DNA from: Chloroflexota bacterium
GTDB taxonomy: Bacteria > Chloroflexota > Limnocylindria > Limnocylindrales > CSP1-4
DNA length: 26,356 nucleotides
Assembly: GCA_013698385.1 (NCBI GenBank)
Contig: JACCVB010000076.1
Location: forward strand, 1 to 26,356
Reading direction: 5' to 3'
This document shows positions 7,914 to 16,153 of this stretch, in pieces. Made by a program: the position numbers and the translations under genes. Each line of letters starts with the position of its first letter. The stretch's first letter is position 1. The notes beneath the pieces were generated by a model, which worked only from the letters and a program-made list of their open reading frames with translations, searched no databases and was not told the DNA's origin.

Positions 7914-7919
7914 TATGGT
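7914..7919 (+). promoter_or_regulatory. Candidate -10 box for the leader ORF and amidohydrolase
   Basis: TATGGT ends exactly 6 nt before the ATG at 7926, the same geometry as at guaD and at the gene starting at 24548. No clear -35 is visible; the position is instead covered by the 12-bp repeat. Confidence 0.5.
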
Positions 7920-7925
7920 CGTGGC

Positions 7926-7961
7926 ATGCACCAAGCGTGGGCCGCACGGCCCGAGTCATGA
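7926..7961 (+). CDS. Possible leaderless 11-codon leader peptide
   Basis: ATG 7926 opens an 11-residue ORF, MHQAWAARPES, whose TGA overlaps the ATG of the amidohydrolase (ATGA at 7958-7961). A TANNNT box lies exactly 6 nt upstream, so an mRNA starting at this ATG would be translated without a leader and ribosomes could re-initiate at 7958, which has no ribosome site of its own. Whether it is regulatory (attenuation-like) or only a translation-coupling device is unknown. The ORF is short enough to occur by chance. Confidence 0.4.
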   Translation: MHQAWAARPES

Positions 7962-9559
7962 CTGACAGCGTTGACCTCCTGATCACGGGTGGGATGATCG
8001 TGGACGGGACGGGCACGCCCGGGCGGACGGCCACGATCCTCGTGGAGGGCGAGCGTCTCCGCCTCATCGCACAGGACGCGCCACTGCCCGAGCACACAGG
8101 CCGGCACCTGGACGCCGCCGGCCGGATCGTCGCGCCGGGCTTCATCGATCTGCACAGCCACGGCGGCCTGACGATCCTGGCCGATCCGCGCCACGAACCC
8201 AAGGTCCGCCAGGGCGTCACGAGCGAGATCGTCGGCGTGGACGGCAACGGCTTCGCTCCCTTCGAGCACCGGGCGGACCTGGCCGCGTTCATCGACCTCG
8301 ACTCGGGCCTTGACGGCCGGCCCGACATCGACCTCGATTGGACCGACACCGCGAGCTACCTGGCCCGCTACGACCGGGGCGTGAGCGTCAACATCGGGAC
8401 CCTCGTCGGGAACAGCGCCCTGCGCATCGGCGCCGTCGGTTGGGACGACATTTCCGTCACGCCTAGGCACCTTGACCGGATGCGGGCCCGCCTGCGCGAG
8501 GCGATGGCCGAGGGCGCGTTCGGCCTCAGCTCCGGCCTGGACTACCCGCCGGGTAGCTTCGCCACGACGGACGAGCTGGCCGCACTGACCGCGGAGGCCG
8601 GCCGTGCCGGTGGCTTCTACCACACCCACGTCCGCTATCCTCTCGGCGATCGCTACCTCGATCCCTTCATGGAGGCGATCGAGATCGGTCGGCGGGCCGG
8701 TGCGCCCAGCCACCTTACGCACTTCTACCATCGCGAGACCCACCCGGGCGGGCCCGAAGCCCTGCTTGCGCTCGTCGACGACGCCCGCGCCGAAGGCCTC
8801 GACGTGACCTTTGACACGTATCCCTCCGAGTGGGCCAGCACTCGGCTCCTGATCCAGCTGCCGCAGTGGATCCAGGCCGGCGGACCGGTCCTGCTGAAGC
8901 GGCGTCTGGCGGACCGCTCGGCTCGGGACCGCGTCCGTTCCGAACTGGCAGCTCGGGGCGCGGCGTACACCAGCCCGGCCGGATGGGCCGACGTCCGACT
9001 CGGGGCCTTCAAACGGCTCGATCTCCTGCGCTGGGAATCGATGACCGTCGCGGACATCATGGCGGAACGTGGCCACGACGCGGTCGACGTCATCTGCGAC
9101 CTGTTGCTGGCGGAGGACCTGGGCGTGAACCAGGTCACGAGCGGACCGTGGGAACAGACGCTCCGGCCGTTCATCGCGCACCCAGTCGGGATGGTCGGCA
9201 CGGATTCCACGTTCATCGGCGCCAAGCCGAGCCCGCGCACGTACGGCTCATTCCCGCGCATCCTCGGTCAGTTCGTACGCGACGAGGCGTTGCTCAGCCT
9301 GGAGGAGGCTATCCGCAAGATGACGGGTGCCCCGGCCGCGAGGCTCGGGCTACGCGAGCGCGGCACGATCCGCGATGGGGCCATCGCGGACGTCGTCGTG
9401 TTCGACCCCGTGACGATCCGTTCGAACGCCACCTACGACGAACCCCGCCGCTACCCCGACGGCATCGACCACGTCATCGTCAACGGCACCCTTGTGGTCG
9501 ACGACGGCCAGCACACCGGCGCCACCCCAGGCCGCGCGATCCGCCTCGGGCGAGATTAG
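7958..9559 (+). CDS. D-aminoacylase / N-acyl-D-amino-acid deacylase-like amidohydrolase
   Basis: 533-residue metal-dependent hydrolase of the D-aminoacylase branch of the amidohydrolase superfamily. Seen in order: LLITGGMIVDGTG at the N-terminus, FIDLHSHGG (His66, His68), GLSSGLDYPPG near 189, YHTHVRY (His222, His224), SHLTHFYH (His252, His255), GTDST (Asp416), and a C-terminal beta-sandwich ending near VIVNGTLVVDDG. The cysteine that classical D-aminoacylases use as metal ligand is absent: that loop reads EIVGVDGNGFAP (residues 90-101). This places it in a divergent subgroup, so the substrate is uncertain. ATG 7958 is chosen over in-frame upstream codons because homology starts at TDSVDLLITGG. 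The exporter operon follows 8 bases later. Confidence 0.85.
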   Translation: MTDSVDLLITGGMIVDGTGTPGRTATILVEGERLRLIAQDAPLPEHTGRHLDAAGRIVAPGFIDLHSHGGLTILADPRHEPKVRQGVTSEIVGVDGNGFAPFEHRADLAAFIDLDSGLDGRPDIDLDWTDTASYLARYDRGVSVNIGTLVGNSALRIGAVGWDDISVTPRHLDRMRARLREAMAEGAFGLSSGLDYPPGSFATTDELAALTAEAGRAGGFYHTHVRYPLGDRYLDPFMEAIEIGRRAGAPSHLTHFYHRETHPGGPEALLALVDDARAEGLDVTFDTYPSEWASTRLLIQLPQWIQAGGPVLLKRRLADRSARDRVRSELAARGAAYTSPAGWADVRLGAFKRLDLLRWESMTVADIMAERGHDAVDVICDLLLAEDLGVNQVTSGPWEQTLRPFIAHPVGMVGTDSTFIGAKPSPRTYGSFPRILGQFVRDEALLSLEEAIRKMTGAPAARLGLRERGTIRDGAIADVVVFDPVTIRSNATYDEPRRYPDGIDHVIVNGTLVVDDGQHTGATPGRAIRLGRD

Positions 9560-9567
9560 GCACGGAG

Positions 9568-10590
9568 ATGCCGGGGTCCGAACCGATCATCCGGGTCGAT
9601 GGCCTGGTCAAGACCTTCCGCTCGCCGAGGCGACATCCGGGACCGCTTGGTGCGCTTCGCACGCTCTTCACGCGCGAGTACACCGTCAAGTCCGCGGTGG
9701 ACGGCATCAGCTTTAACGTCGACCGCGGGGAGCTGATCGGGTACATCGGTCCCAATGGCGCTGGCAAGTCGACCACGATCAAGATGCTGACCGGCATCCT
9801 CGTTCCGACGTCCGGCGAGCTCCGCGTAGCCGGACTCGTCCCATGGATGCACCGCGAAGAGAACGCGCTGAACATCGGAGTCGTCTTCGGGCAACGGAGT
9901 CAGCTCTGGTGGGACCTCCCGCTCATCGAGTCATTCGAGCTCGTGGCGAAGATGTATCGGATCGCCCCCGAGCGCTACGGGCGCGATCTCGGAAGATTTC
10001 GGGAGCTCCTGGGCCTCGATGAGTTCATCGCGACGCCGGTTCGTCAACTCAGCCTCGGCCAGCGGATGCGCGGCGACCTCACGGCGGCGCTGCTCCACGA
10101 CCCGCGGGTCGTCTACCTCGACGAGCCGACCGTCGGACTCGACGTCGTGGCCAAGGAACGGATCCGCACCTTCATCGAAGAGATCAACCGTGAGCGGGGG
10201 ACCACCGTGATCCTCACGACCCACGACCTTGCCGATGTCGAGCGACTCTGCCGCCGGATCATCCTGATCGACCAGGGGAAGGTCCTGTACGACGGCACGG
10301 TCGAGCGCCTGACCGCGTCATATGCGCCAGACCGAGTCCTGGTCGTCCGCCTCGCCAGCGACTCTGCGAACGACGGGACGAACGAGCGACCGCTCGACCT
10401 GCCGGGGGTCGAGGTGGCACAGCGCGAGGCCGGTTCGATCCGGCTCCGGTTCGATCCGGCCGTCATGCCTGCGCCCACCCTCATCAACGAGGTCGTGCGA
10501 CGGTACTCGGTGAGTGACCTCTCGATCCTGGAACCGGATCTCGAGTCGGTGATCCGGGAACTGTATGAACGCCGGTCGGCAGTGCCATGA
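9568..10590 (+). CDS. ABC-2 type exporter ATPase (COG4586-like)
   Basis: 340-residue ATPase of a three-gene ABC-2 exporter. Walker A GPNGAGKS (61-68), Q-loop GQRSQLWWDLP (from 108), signature LSLGQRMRGDLTAALLH (from 161), Walker B VVYLDEPTVGLD (181-192) and the switch histidine in LTTHD. The signature reads LSLGQ rather than LSGGQ, and WWDLP follows the Q-loop; both are typical of the COG4586 group that pairs with COG4587 and COG3694 permeases (the group holding the cyanobacterial viologen exporter). The last 90 residues are a C-terminal accessory domain. The frame is open to 8830, but ATG 9568 begins the conserved region and follows the amidohydrolase stop by 8 bases. Its stop overlaps the first permease start. 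Confidence 0.9.
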   Translation: MPGSEPIIRVDGLVKTFRSPRRHPGPLGALRTLFTREYTVKSAVDGISFNVDRGELIGYIGPNGAGKSTTIKMLTGILVPTSGELRVAGLVPWMHREENALNIGVVFGQRSQLWWDLPLIESFELVAKMYRIAPERYGRDLGRFRELLGLDEFIATPVRQLSLGQRMRGDLTAALLHDPRVVYLDEPTVGLDVVAKERIRTFIEEINRERGTTVILTTHDLADVERLCRRIILIDQGKVLYDGTVERLTASYAPDRVLVVRLASDSANDGTNERPLDLPGVEVAQREAGSIRLRFDPAVMPAPTLINEVVRRYSVSDLSILEPDLESVIRELYERRSAVP

Positions 10591-11399
10591 ACGCGACCGC
10601 GTCAAGGCTGCCGGCCTACGTCAAGCTCGCCGGTCTCCAGATGCAGGTCGCCTTCGCCTATCGCGGTCAGGTGCTGGGCGGTCTGCTGGTCGTCCTCCTC
10701 CGGATCCTGCTCCTCAAAGCCGTCTGGACGGCGGCATATGCGGGCCGGTCGGATGCCGACGGGGTCGCCCTCCCCGACCTGATCACGTTTCTGACGCTCG
10801 GCAATCTCCAGCTGGTGCTCATGCGACCGATGCTGGTCTGGTACGTCCAGCGTCGGATCCACGAGGGTCTCATCGGACTCGATCTCGTCCGGCCGCTGCC
10901 GTTCCTCGGTCAGCTCTTCGCCCAGCAGGTCGGTGCGACCGCCGGGGTTCTTCCATTCGTCGTTCTGAGCGTCCCATTCGCGTTCGTCTTCGGAAACCTG
11001 GCACCGCCGGCGTCCGCCGGCGCGGCCCTCGCCTATCTCGCGAGCCTGTTGCTGGCCTACGTGATCGCGACCTTGATCGGGCTGCTCATGGGGCTCGTGG
11101 CGTTCTGGACCACGCAATCGCTCGGCATCGGAGTCATCTACGAGTTCGCGACCCAGTTCTTTGGCGGGGCGCTGGTCCCGTTGTACTTCTTTCCGCCCCT
11201 GCTCCGGACCGTTGCGGACCTGCTCCCGTTCCAGACCCAGGTCTTCATCCCGGTGTCGATCTATACCGGCGCGATCTCCGGCCCCGCGGACATCGCTCGG
11301 GCGCTCGGGCTCCAGGCGTTCTGGATCGCCGCACTCGCCGTGATCGCCTGGATCGTGTGGCAACGCGCCCGACGGATCGTCACGGTGTATCGAGGCTGA
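10587..11399 (+). CDS. ABC-2 type exporter permease 1 (COG4587-like)
   Basis: 270-residue membrane protein with about six hydrophobic segments, including GQVLGGLLVVLLRILLLKAV near 30, VLPFVVLSVPFAFVFG near 117 and ALAYLASLLLAYVIATLIGL near 148. The ATG overlaps the ATPase stop (ATGA), and GTG 11401 of the second permease starts one base after its own stop, so the three genes are one unit. No conserved catalytic residues are expected. The transported compound is unknown; members of this group export toxic cations, peptides or lipids. Confidence 0.88.
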   Translation: MNATASRLPAYVKLAGLQMQVAFAYRGQVLGGLLVVLLRILLLKAVWTAAYAGRSDADGVALPDLITFLTLGNLQLVLMRPMLVWYVQRRIHEGLIGLDLVRPLPFLGQLFAQQVGATAGVLPFVVLSVPFAFVFGNLAPPASAGAALAYLASLLLAYVIATLIGLLMGLVAFWTTQSLGIGVIYEFATQFFGGALVPLYFFPPLLRTVADLLPFQTQVFIPVSIYTGAISGPADIARALGLQAFWIAALAVIAWIVWQRARRIVTVYRG

Positions 11400-11400
11400 T

Positions 11401-12201
11401 GTGACCAGGTTCACCCTCAGCTTCGACCTATGGATGGCGGGCCTCCGCGGCACCCTGCAATACCGGACCGACACGTTCATCGTGATCGTGATGGCGCTGG
11501 CATTCCAGGGGACGGGCTTTGCCTTCATTTGGGTCGTGCTGTCCCGCTTCGGATCGCTGGCCGGCTGGACGCTCGGCCAGGTGGCCTTCCTGTACGGCTT
11601 GCGGCTGATCGTGCATGCGGTCGCCGGCGTATTGACCGGCCCATTCTTCGGCCTCGAGCAGCAGGTCCGGACCGGCGAGTTCGACCGGTATCTCGTCCGC
11701 CCGCTCTCACCGTTGCTTCAGTTCATGACCCAGCGCGTGGAGATCAGCATCTTCGGGGATCTCCTTGGTGGGATCGCCATCTTTGTCGTGGCGGATCAAC
11801 TGGTCGGGCTTGCCTGGACTCCGCTGGCTTTCGCGTACCTGGTCCTTGCGATCGCGGGTGGCGCGCTGGTGGAGGGCGCTACGCGGATCCTGATCGGTGC
11901 CCTTTCATTTCGGTTCCTCGCCTCGCAGTCCCTGCTGTTCCTTGGTGACAGCGTCTTCAGCACGTTCGCCAACTATCCGCTGACGATCTTCGGCGGGATC
12001 CTGCGGTTCCTGTTCACCTTCGCGTTTCCCCTGGCATTCGTCGCGTATATCCCGGCGTCGGTGCTGCTTGGACGGACGGCCGAACTCCAGGTCGAACCGC
12101 TCCTTGCATACCTGGCACCGGTCGTCGGCATCATCTGGATCGCAGCGTCCGTTCGTGTCTTCGATCGCGAGCTGCGGAACTACCAGAGCGCTGGCCACTG
12201 A
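11401..12201 (+). CDS. ABC-2 type exporter permease 2 (COG3694-like)
   Basis: 266-residue membrane protein, GTG start directly after the previous stop. It has about six hydrophobic helices and the short conserved stretch RTGEFDRYLVRPLSPLLQ near residue 96, characteristic of this permease group, where RPL-like motifs recur in both partners (the first permease has DLVRPLPFLGQL). It probably forms a heterodimer with the first permease. Only 9 bases separate its stop from the 3' end of the minus-strand GGDEF-like gene, leaving no room for a separate terminator. Confidence 0.88.
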   Translation: MTRFTLSFDLWMAGLRGTLQYRTDTFIVIVMALAFQGTGFAFIWVVLSRFGSLAGWTLGQVAFLYGLRLIVHAVAGVLTGPFFGLEQQVRTGEFDRYLVRPLSPLLQFMTQRVEISIFGDLLGGIAIFVVADQLVGLAWTPLAFAYLVLAIAGGALVEGATRILIGALSFRFLASQSLLFLGDSVFSTFANYPLTIFGGILRFLFTFAFPLAFVAYIPASVLLGRTAELQVEPLLAYLAPVVGIIWIAASVRVFDRELRNYQSAGH

Positions 12202-12210
12202 GGGGCGGGA

Positions 12211-13086
12211 CTAGCCGGGGTCGGGTCCTCGATCGGGGCCGCGGCGGGCGGCTCGGCGCAGTTCGAGGTACATCCGGTCGGTGGCGAGGCGATAGGCCTC
12301 CGGCAGGGCGAGATCGCCGGTCGTGCCTGCCCAGCCTACCGCAAGCTGCAGGGCGATCGCTCCGGACTCGAGCCACAGCTCGCATGCTCGTCGAACGCGC
12401 TCGATGTAATTGATGGCGGCGACCTCGTCCGTTTCGGGCAGGAGCGTCGCGAAGCGGCCGGGCCCGAGGCGACCGACGTGATCGGCGTTGCGGGCCAGCC
12501 GGGTGATCGTGTCGGCGAGCGCCGGGACGACGCGCTCGGCGGCATCCTGACCGAGCCTGGCCGTCAGCCGGTCCAGCCCGTCGAGTTCGAACACGACGAT
12601 GGTCCCGGGTCGGTGGTAGCGGCGGATCCGCGCATCCTCGGCCACGACGAGGTCCATGAATGCGGATGGCCCGGGCAGGCCGGTCGATGGATCGCGGCTG
12701 GCTCGTGGCTCGGCGGCCCGGGAAGGCGGCGGGTCATCGACGTCAGCGTCCGCATCGATGTCGGCCTCGTTGTCGTCGGACCCGACACCGAACGCCGACC
12801 CGGCCGCGGCTTCGGTGTCCGCGTTCGCGCCGGCGGCCACGGCATCGCCTGCTTCGTCCGGTGCGCCCGAACTGGAGGCATCGCCAGCCTCCCACATCGC
12901 CGCCGCCGAGCGGTCGACGTACGAGGTCGAGAGCAGACTCCGGTCGACGGTCATCCGGGCACCGCCCGCCGCCGCCCGGGCGCGCCGGGGAGCGGTGCGC
13001 ACGATGACGACCAGGACGAGCAGGACCGCGTTGGCGATGACCGCAGCAAAGAGGATCGGCAGCAGGACATCCTGCGTGAGTTCCAT
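12211..13086 (-). CDS. Membrane-anchored protein with degenerate GGDEF domain
   Basis: 291 residues. ATG 13086 is chosen because it puts a single transmembrane helix at residues 8-29 (LLPILFAAVIANAVLLVLVVIV) and a GAGGG ribosome-like site lies 9-10 bases upstream; the open frame extends further but is unstructured. A long Ala/Asp/Glu-rich linker (45-130) follows, then a GGDEF-like fold: DPSTGLPGPSAFMD near 132, the FELDGLDRLTARLG metal strand near 166, and RLGPGRFATLLPETDE near 206. The signature GGDEF reads GPGRF, so the catalytic Asp/Glu pair is lost and cyclic-di-GMP synthesis is unlikely. A role as nucleotide sensor or scaffold is possible. It diverges from the xanthine dehydrogenase operon. 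Confidence 0.8.
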   Translation of the reverse strand: MELTQDVLLPILFAAVIANAVLLVLVVIVRTAPRRARAAAGGARMTVDRSLLSTSYVDRSAAAMWEAGDASSSGAPDEAGDAVAAGANADTEAAAGSAFGVGSDDNEADIDADADVDDPPPSRAAEPRASRDPSTGLPGPSAFMDLVVAEDARIRRYHRPGTIVVFELDGLDRLTARLGQDAAERVVPALADTITRLARNADHVGRLGPGRFATLLPETDEVAAINYIERVRRACELWLESGAIALQLAVGWAGTTGDLALPEAYRLATDRMYLELRRAARRGPDRGPDPG

Positions 13087-13134
13087 GTCGATGACCCTCG
13101 GGAGATGAAACCAGCGACGGTGAATGAGCGCCGA

Positions 13135-13140
13135 ATGATA
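13135..13140 (-). promoter_or_regulatory. Candidate -10 box (TATCAT) for the GGDEF-like gene
   Basis: On the minus strand TATCAT lies 48 bases before ATG 13086. No clear -35 element is seen. It would leave a leader of about 40 bases. Confidence 0.4.
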
Positions 13141-13173
13141 GGGCCGCCGTCCGGGCTGTTCGTTACCACTGGA

Positions 13174-13190
13174 TGGTCCTGCCCGGACCA
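13174..13190. promoter_or_regulatory. Inverted repeat TGGTCC-N5-GGACCA
   Basis: Perfect 6-bp arms (13174-13179, 13185-13190) around TGCCC, in the 242-bp divergent region between the GGDEF-like gene and xanthine dehydrogenase. Candidate regulator site. Confidence 0.35.
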
Positions 13191-13269
13191 CTTGTCGGTG
13201 CCCGCCCGCACCACCGTGGGCTGGTCTGTGGGGGTCTGGGTCGGATTGGGCGCTTGGTGTGTGGCAGGT

Positions 13270-13281
13270 GTCGCGAGCGAC
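13270..13281. promoter_or_regulatory. Inverted repeat GTCGC-GA-GCGAC at the xdh -35 position
   Basis: A 12-bp dyad with perfect 5-bp arms, ending 11 bases before the TATCGT box at 13293, so it would cover the -35 region. Candidate operator for the xanthine dehydrogenase operon. Confidence 0.35.
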
Positions 13282-13292
13282 CCGCCCGGTGG

Positions 13293-13316
13293 TATCGTCA
13301 TGCGCCACAGAGGAGG
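13293..13316 (+). promoter_or_regulatory. Candidate -10 box and ribosome site of the xanthine dehydrogenase operon
   Basis: TATCGT (13293-13298) is a possible -10. A full AGGAGG (13311-13316) follows, 12 bases before ATG 13329, a little longer than the usual spacing but with no better start codon near it. Confidence 0.5.
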
Positions 13317-13328
13317 CACCCCCGTCGC

Positions 13329-15671
13329 ATGACGACCCGGACCGAGTCGCTTCACGCCCTTGTCGTCGCCCCCGGCACGATCGCCCCCGGCCGCGTCCGA
13401 CCGGCACCGCCGCGCCGGCGCGAGGGTCCGGCCAAGCTGACCGGCACCGCCCTCTACACGGATGACATCGTCGTCCCCGGGGCGTGGTACGGCGCGACGC
13501 TCCGGTCCGCGGATCCGCACGCGACGTTCATCGCCCTGGACCTGGATCCCGCGTTCGACTGGTCGCGGGTGTGCGTCGTCACCGCCGCCGATATCCCGGG
13601 CGAGAACGTCGTGAGTTCGATCAAGTCGGACCAGCCCATCCTCGTCCCGATCGGCGGCACGATCCGCCATCACGCCGAGCCGCTCGCGCTCCTGGCCGCG
13701 CCGGACAGGTCCACGCTCCGCGAGGCCCGCGGGCGCGTGACGGCCCGGACCGTGGCACTCCCCGGGGTCTTCGATCCGCTCGAGTCGGACCACACGTTCG
13801 CCAGCTACACGATCGGGGCCGGCGACGACATCGAAGCGGCCATGGCCCGCGCCGAGATCGTCCTGGAGGGCGAGTACCGCGTCGGTCATCAGGAGCAGCT
13901 CTACATCGAAAACAACGCGATGATCGCGGTCCCGACCGAGGGTGGCGGGGTCACCGTCACGGGCTCGCTCCAGTGCCCGTACTACCTCCACGCGGCGCTC
14001 AAGCGCGGCCTGGGCCTGGACGATGCGGCGGCCCGGGTGATCCAGGCCGAGACCGGGGGCGGGTTCGGGGGCAAGGAGGAGTTCCCCTCGGTCATCGGGC
14101 TGCACGCCGCGCTCCTCGCGCGCAAGGCCCAGAAACCGGTCCGGATGATCTACGACCGGCACGAGGACATCTCGGCCACGACCAAGCGCCACCCGGCGAT
14201 CGTCCGCCATCGCACCGGCGTGACCGCCGACGGCCGGCTCGTGGCCCAGGACATCGAGATCATCATGGACGGCGGGGCGTACTGCACCCTGACCCCGGTC
14301 GTCCTGTCGCGCGGCGCCCTGCACGCGGGCGGTCCGTACCGCTGTCCGGACGTCCGGATCCGGGCGCGGGCGACCCGGACCAACACGCCACCCAACGGGG
14401 CTTTTCGCGGATTCGGCGCGCCGCAGACCGAGTTCGCGGCCGAGGTCCATCTCGACCGCCTGGCGGAGCGGCTGGGACTCTCGCCCCTGGACATCCGGCG
14501 GCGCAACCTGTATCACCCGGGCGACATCACCCCGACCGGCCAGGTCCTGCGCGACAGCGTGGCTGCCGAGGAGGTCCTGGAACGGGCCGCGGAGGCGAGT
14601 GAGTTCGTCCGTCTGCGGGCCCGGACCGCGGATGCGCGGCGGCGGCGCGCGGGCTCGGGATCCCTGCCCGGATCGGCGTTGCGCACGGACCGTGAGCGGC
14701 GCGCCTCCGGGATCGGTCTGGCCCTGGCCTGGCATGGGGCGGGGTTCACAGGCTCGGGCGAGATCAAGCTTGCCTCCGTTGCCTCGATCGAATTGACCGC
14801 CGACGGCCGGGTCCGGGTCCTGACCGCCGCGACGGAGATGGGCCAGGGCACCAATACGATCTTTCCGCAGCTCGTCGGCGAGGCGCTGGGCATCCCCGAC
14901 GACGCGATCGACCTCGCGCCACCGGACACGGCCGAGGTGCCCGATTCCGGCCCGACCGTGGCGTCCCGCACGGCGATGGTCGTGGGCGGCCTGCTGATCA
15001 AGGCCGCACGCCGGCTGCGCGGGACGGTCGAGGCCGCGACCGGCGGCTCCTTCGCCGAGACGGCCGCCGACTACGCCCGGCAGCACGGGCCGACCCGGAT
15101 CGACCAGAAGTTCGAGCCCTATCCGGACAGTACGACATTCGACGACGAGCTCTATCGGGGCGACGCCTACCCCGCCTTCGGTTGGGCGGCCTGCGTCGTC
15201 CAGGTCGATGTCGATCTGGACACCGGCGAGGTGCAGGTCAATGAGGTCGTCGCCGCGGACGACGTGGGCCACGTCATCCACCCGGTGCTGGCCGAGGGCC
15301 AGGTCGAGGGCGGCACGCTGCAGGCCATCGGCTACGCCACGATCGAGGAGATCAAGCTGCGCGACGGCCGCTACCTGAACGACCGACTGGCCACGTACAT
15401 CATCCCGACCGCGCTCGACGCACCCCGGATCTCGACGATCCTCGTGGAGGCGCCGTTCCATGCCGCCCCGCACGGCGCGAAGGGCATCGGCGAACTGCCG
15501 ATGGACGTCGGCGCCCCGGCCGTCGTCGCGGCCATCGCGGATGCGACCGGGGTCTGGATCACGGACTTGCCGGCCAGCCCGGAACGGATCCTGGCGGCTC
15601 TCACCGGACGACCGGATGTGGCCGGACCGCGGCCCGGCGAGTCCGAGCCCGCCCTTCCCCCTGCGCGATGA
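13329..15671 (+). CDS. xdhA: Xanthine dehydrogenase, molybdenum-binding subunit
   Basis: 780-residue catalytic subunit that oxidises hypoxanthine/xanthine to urate at a molybdopterin centre (E. coli XdhA naming; Bacillus PucD). Visible motifs: GPAKLTGTALYTDD near 33, GHQEQLYIENNAM with Glu194, GGGFGGKEE (243-251), AFRGFGAPQ with Arg360, GQGTNT near 505, and GAKGIGELPMD with Glu722. Glu194, Arg360 and Glu722 correspond to the two purine-positioning residues and the catalytic Glu of known xanthine dehydrogenases; carbon monoxide dehydrogenases have a different loop in place of AFRGFG. The frame is open to 13173, but ATG 13329 has an AGGAGG upstream and begins the conserved region. Its stop overlaps the 2Fe-2S subunit start (ATGA). 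Confidence 0.93.
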   Translation: MTTRTESLHALVVAPGTIAPGRVRPAPPRRREGPAKLTGTALYTDDIVVPGAWYGATLRSADPHATFIALDLDPAFDWSRVCVVTAADIPGENVVSSIKSDQPILVPIGGTIRHHAEPLALLAAPDRSTLREARGRVTARTVALPGVFDPLESDHTFASYTIGAGDDIEAAMARAEIVLEGEYRVGHQEQLYIENNAMIAVPTEGGGVTVTGSLQCPYYLHAALKRGLGLDDAAARVIQAETGGGFGGKEEFPSVIGLHAALLARKAQKPVRMIYDRHEDISATTKRHPAIVRHRTGVTADGRLVAQDIEIIMDGGAYCTLTPVVLSRGALHAGGPYRCPDVRIRARATRTNTPPNGAFRGFGAPQTEFAAEVHLDRLAERLGLSPLDIRRRNLYHPGDITPTGQVLRDSVAAEEVLERAAEASEFVRLRARTADARRRRAGSGSLPGSALRTDRERRASGIGLALAWHGAGFTGSGEIKLASVASIELTADGRVRVLTAATEMGQGTNTIFPQLVGEALGIPDDAIDLAPPDTAEVPDSGPTVASRTAMVVGGLLIKAARRLRGTVEAATGGSFAETAADYARQHGPTRIDQKFEPYPDSTTFDDELYRGDAYPAFGWAACVVQVDVDLDTGEVQVNEVVAADDVGHVIHPVLAEGQVEGGTLQAIGYATIEEIKLRDGRYLNDRLATYIIPTALDAPRISTILVEAPFHAAPHGAKGIGELPMDVGAPAVVAAIADATGVWITDLPASPERILAALTGRPDVAGPRPGESEPALPPAR

Positions 15672-16153
15672 CGACGTACCACCTGACGGTCAACGGTGCC
15701 CCGGCCGAGGTCGACGTGCCGGGCATGCGTCGCCTGCTCGACGTCCTGCGCGAAGACCTGGCGCTGACCGGCACGAAGGAGGGCTGCGGGGAGGGGGAGT
15801 GCGGCGCGTGCACGGTCCTCCTCGATGGCGCGCCGGTGGATGCCTGCCTCGTGCCGGTCTGCCAGGCCGACCGGGGCGATATCCGGACCGTGGAGGGTCT
15901 CGCGGCGCCGGCGTCGAGCCCGGGTGCGCCGGCCGCGCTCGATCCGCTCCAGGCGGCCTTCCTCGTGACCGGTGGGGCCCAGTGCGGGATCTGCACGCCC
16001 GGCATGCTGATGGCGGGGCGGGCCTACCTCGACGCCGGTGGCGGGCCGGACCATGACGCGATCCGCGAGGCGATCGCCGGCAACCTGTGCCGTTGCACCG
16101 GGTACACCAAGATCGTCGAGGCGATCGCCCTCGTGGCAGGGGCCCATCCGTGA
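15668..16153 (+). CDS. xdhC: Xanthine dehydrogenase, 2Fe-2S subunit
   Basis: 161-residue electron-transfer subunit with two 2Fe-2S clusters (named XdhC in E. coli for this subunit, not the unrelated maturation factor; PucE in Bacillus). The ferredoxin-type cluster is held by Cys40, 45, 48 and 60 (CGEGECGAC and a later Cys). The second, helical cluster is held by Cys106, 109, 141 and 143 (CGICTPG and CRCTGY). All eight ligands are present and the length is normal. It passes electrons from the molybdenum centre to FAD in the next subunit. ATG and GTG overlaps of 4 bases on both sides point to coupled translation and matched amounts. Confidence 0.95.
   Translation: MTTYHLTVNGAPAEVDVPGMRRLLDVLREDLALTGTKEGCGEGECGACTVLLDGAPVDACLVPVCQADRGDIRTVEGLAAPASSPGAPAALDPLQAAFLVTGGAQCGICTPGMLMAGRAYLDAGGGPDHDAIREAIAGNLCRCTGYTKIVEAIALVAGAHP

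Noticed and set aside
13300..13332. 10-codon ORF MRHRGGTPVA ending in an ATGA overlap with xdhA
   Set aside because: Superficially like the leader ORF at 7926, but the TATCGT box is only 1 nt before its ATG, so the transcript would exclude it, and xdhA has its own AGGAGG.
12951..15473. 840-codon open frame on the minus strand
   Set aside because: It lies opposite the xanthine dehydrogenase molybdenum subunit, whose motifs are intact, and its translation is Arg/Gly/Pro-rich without recognisable domains: a GC shadow.
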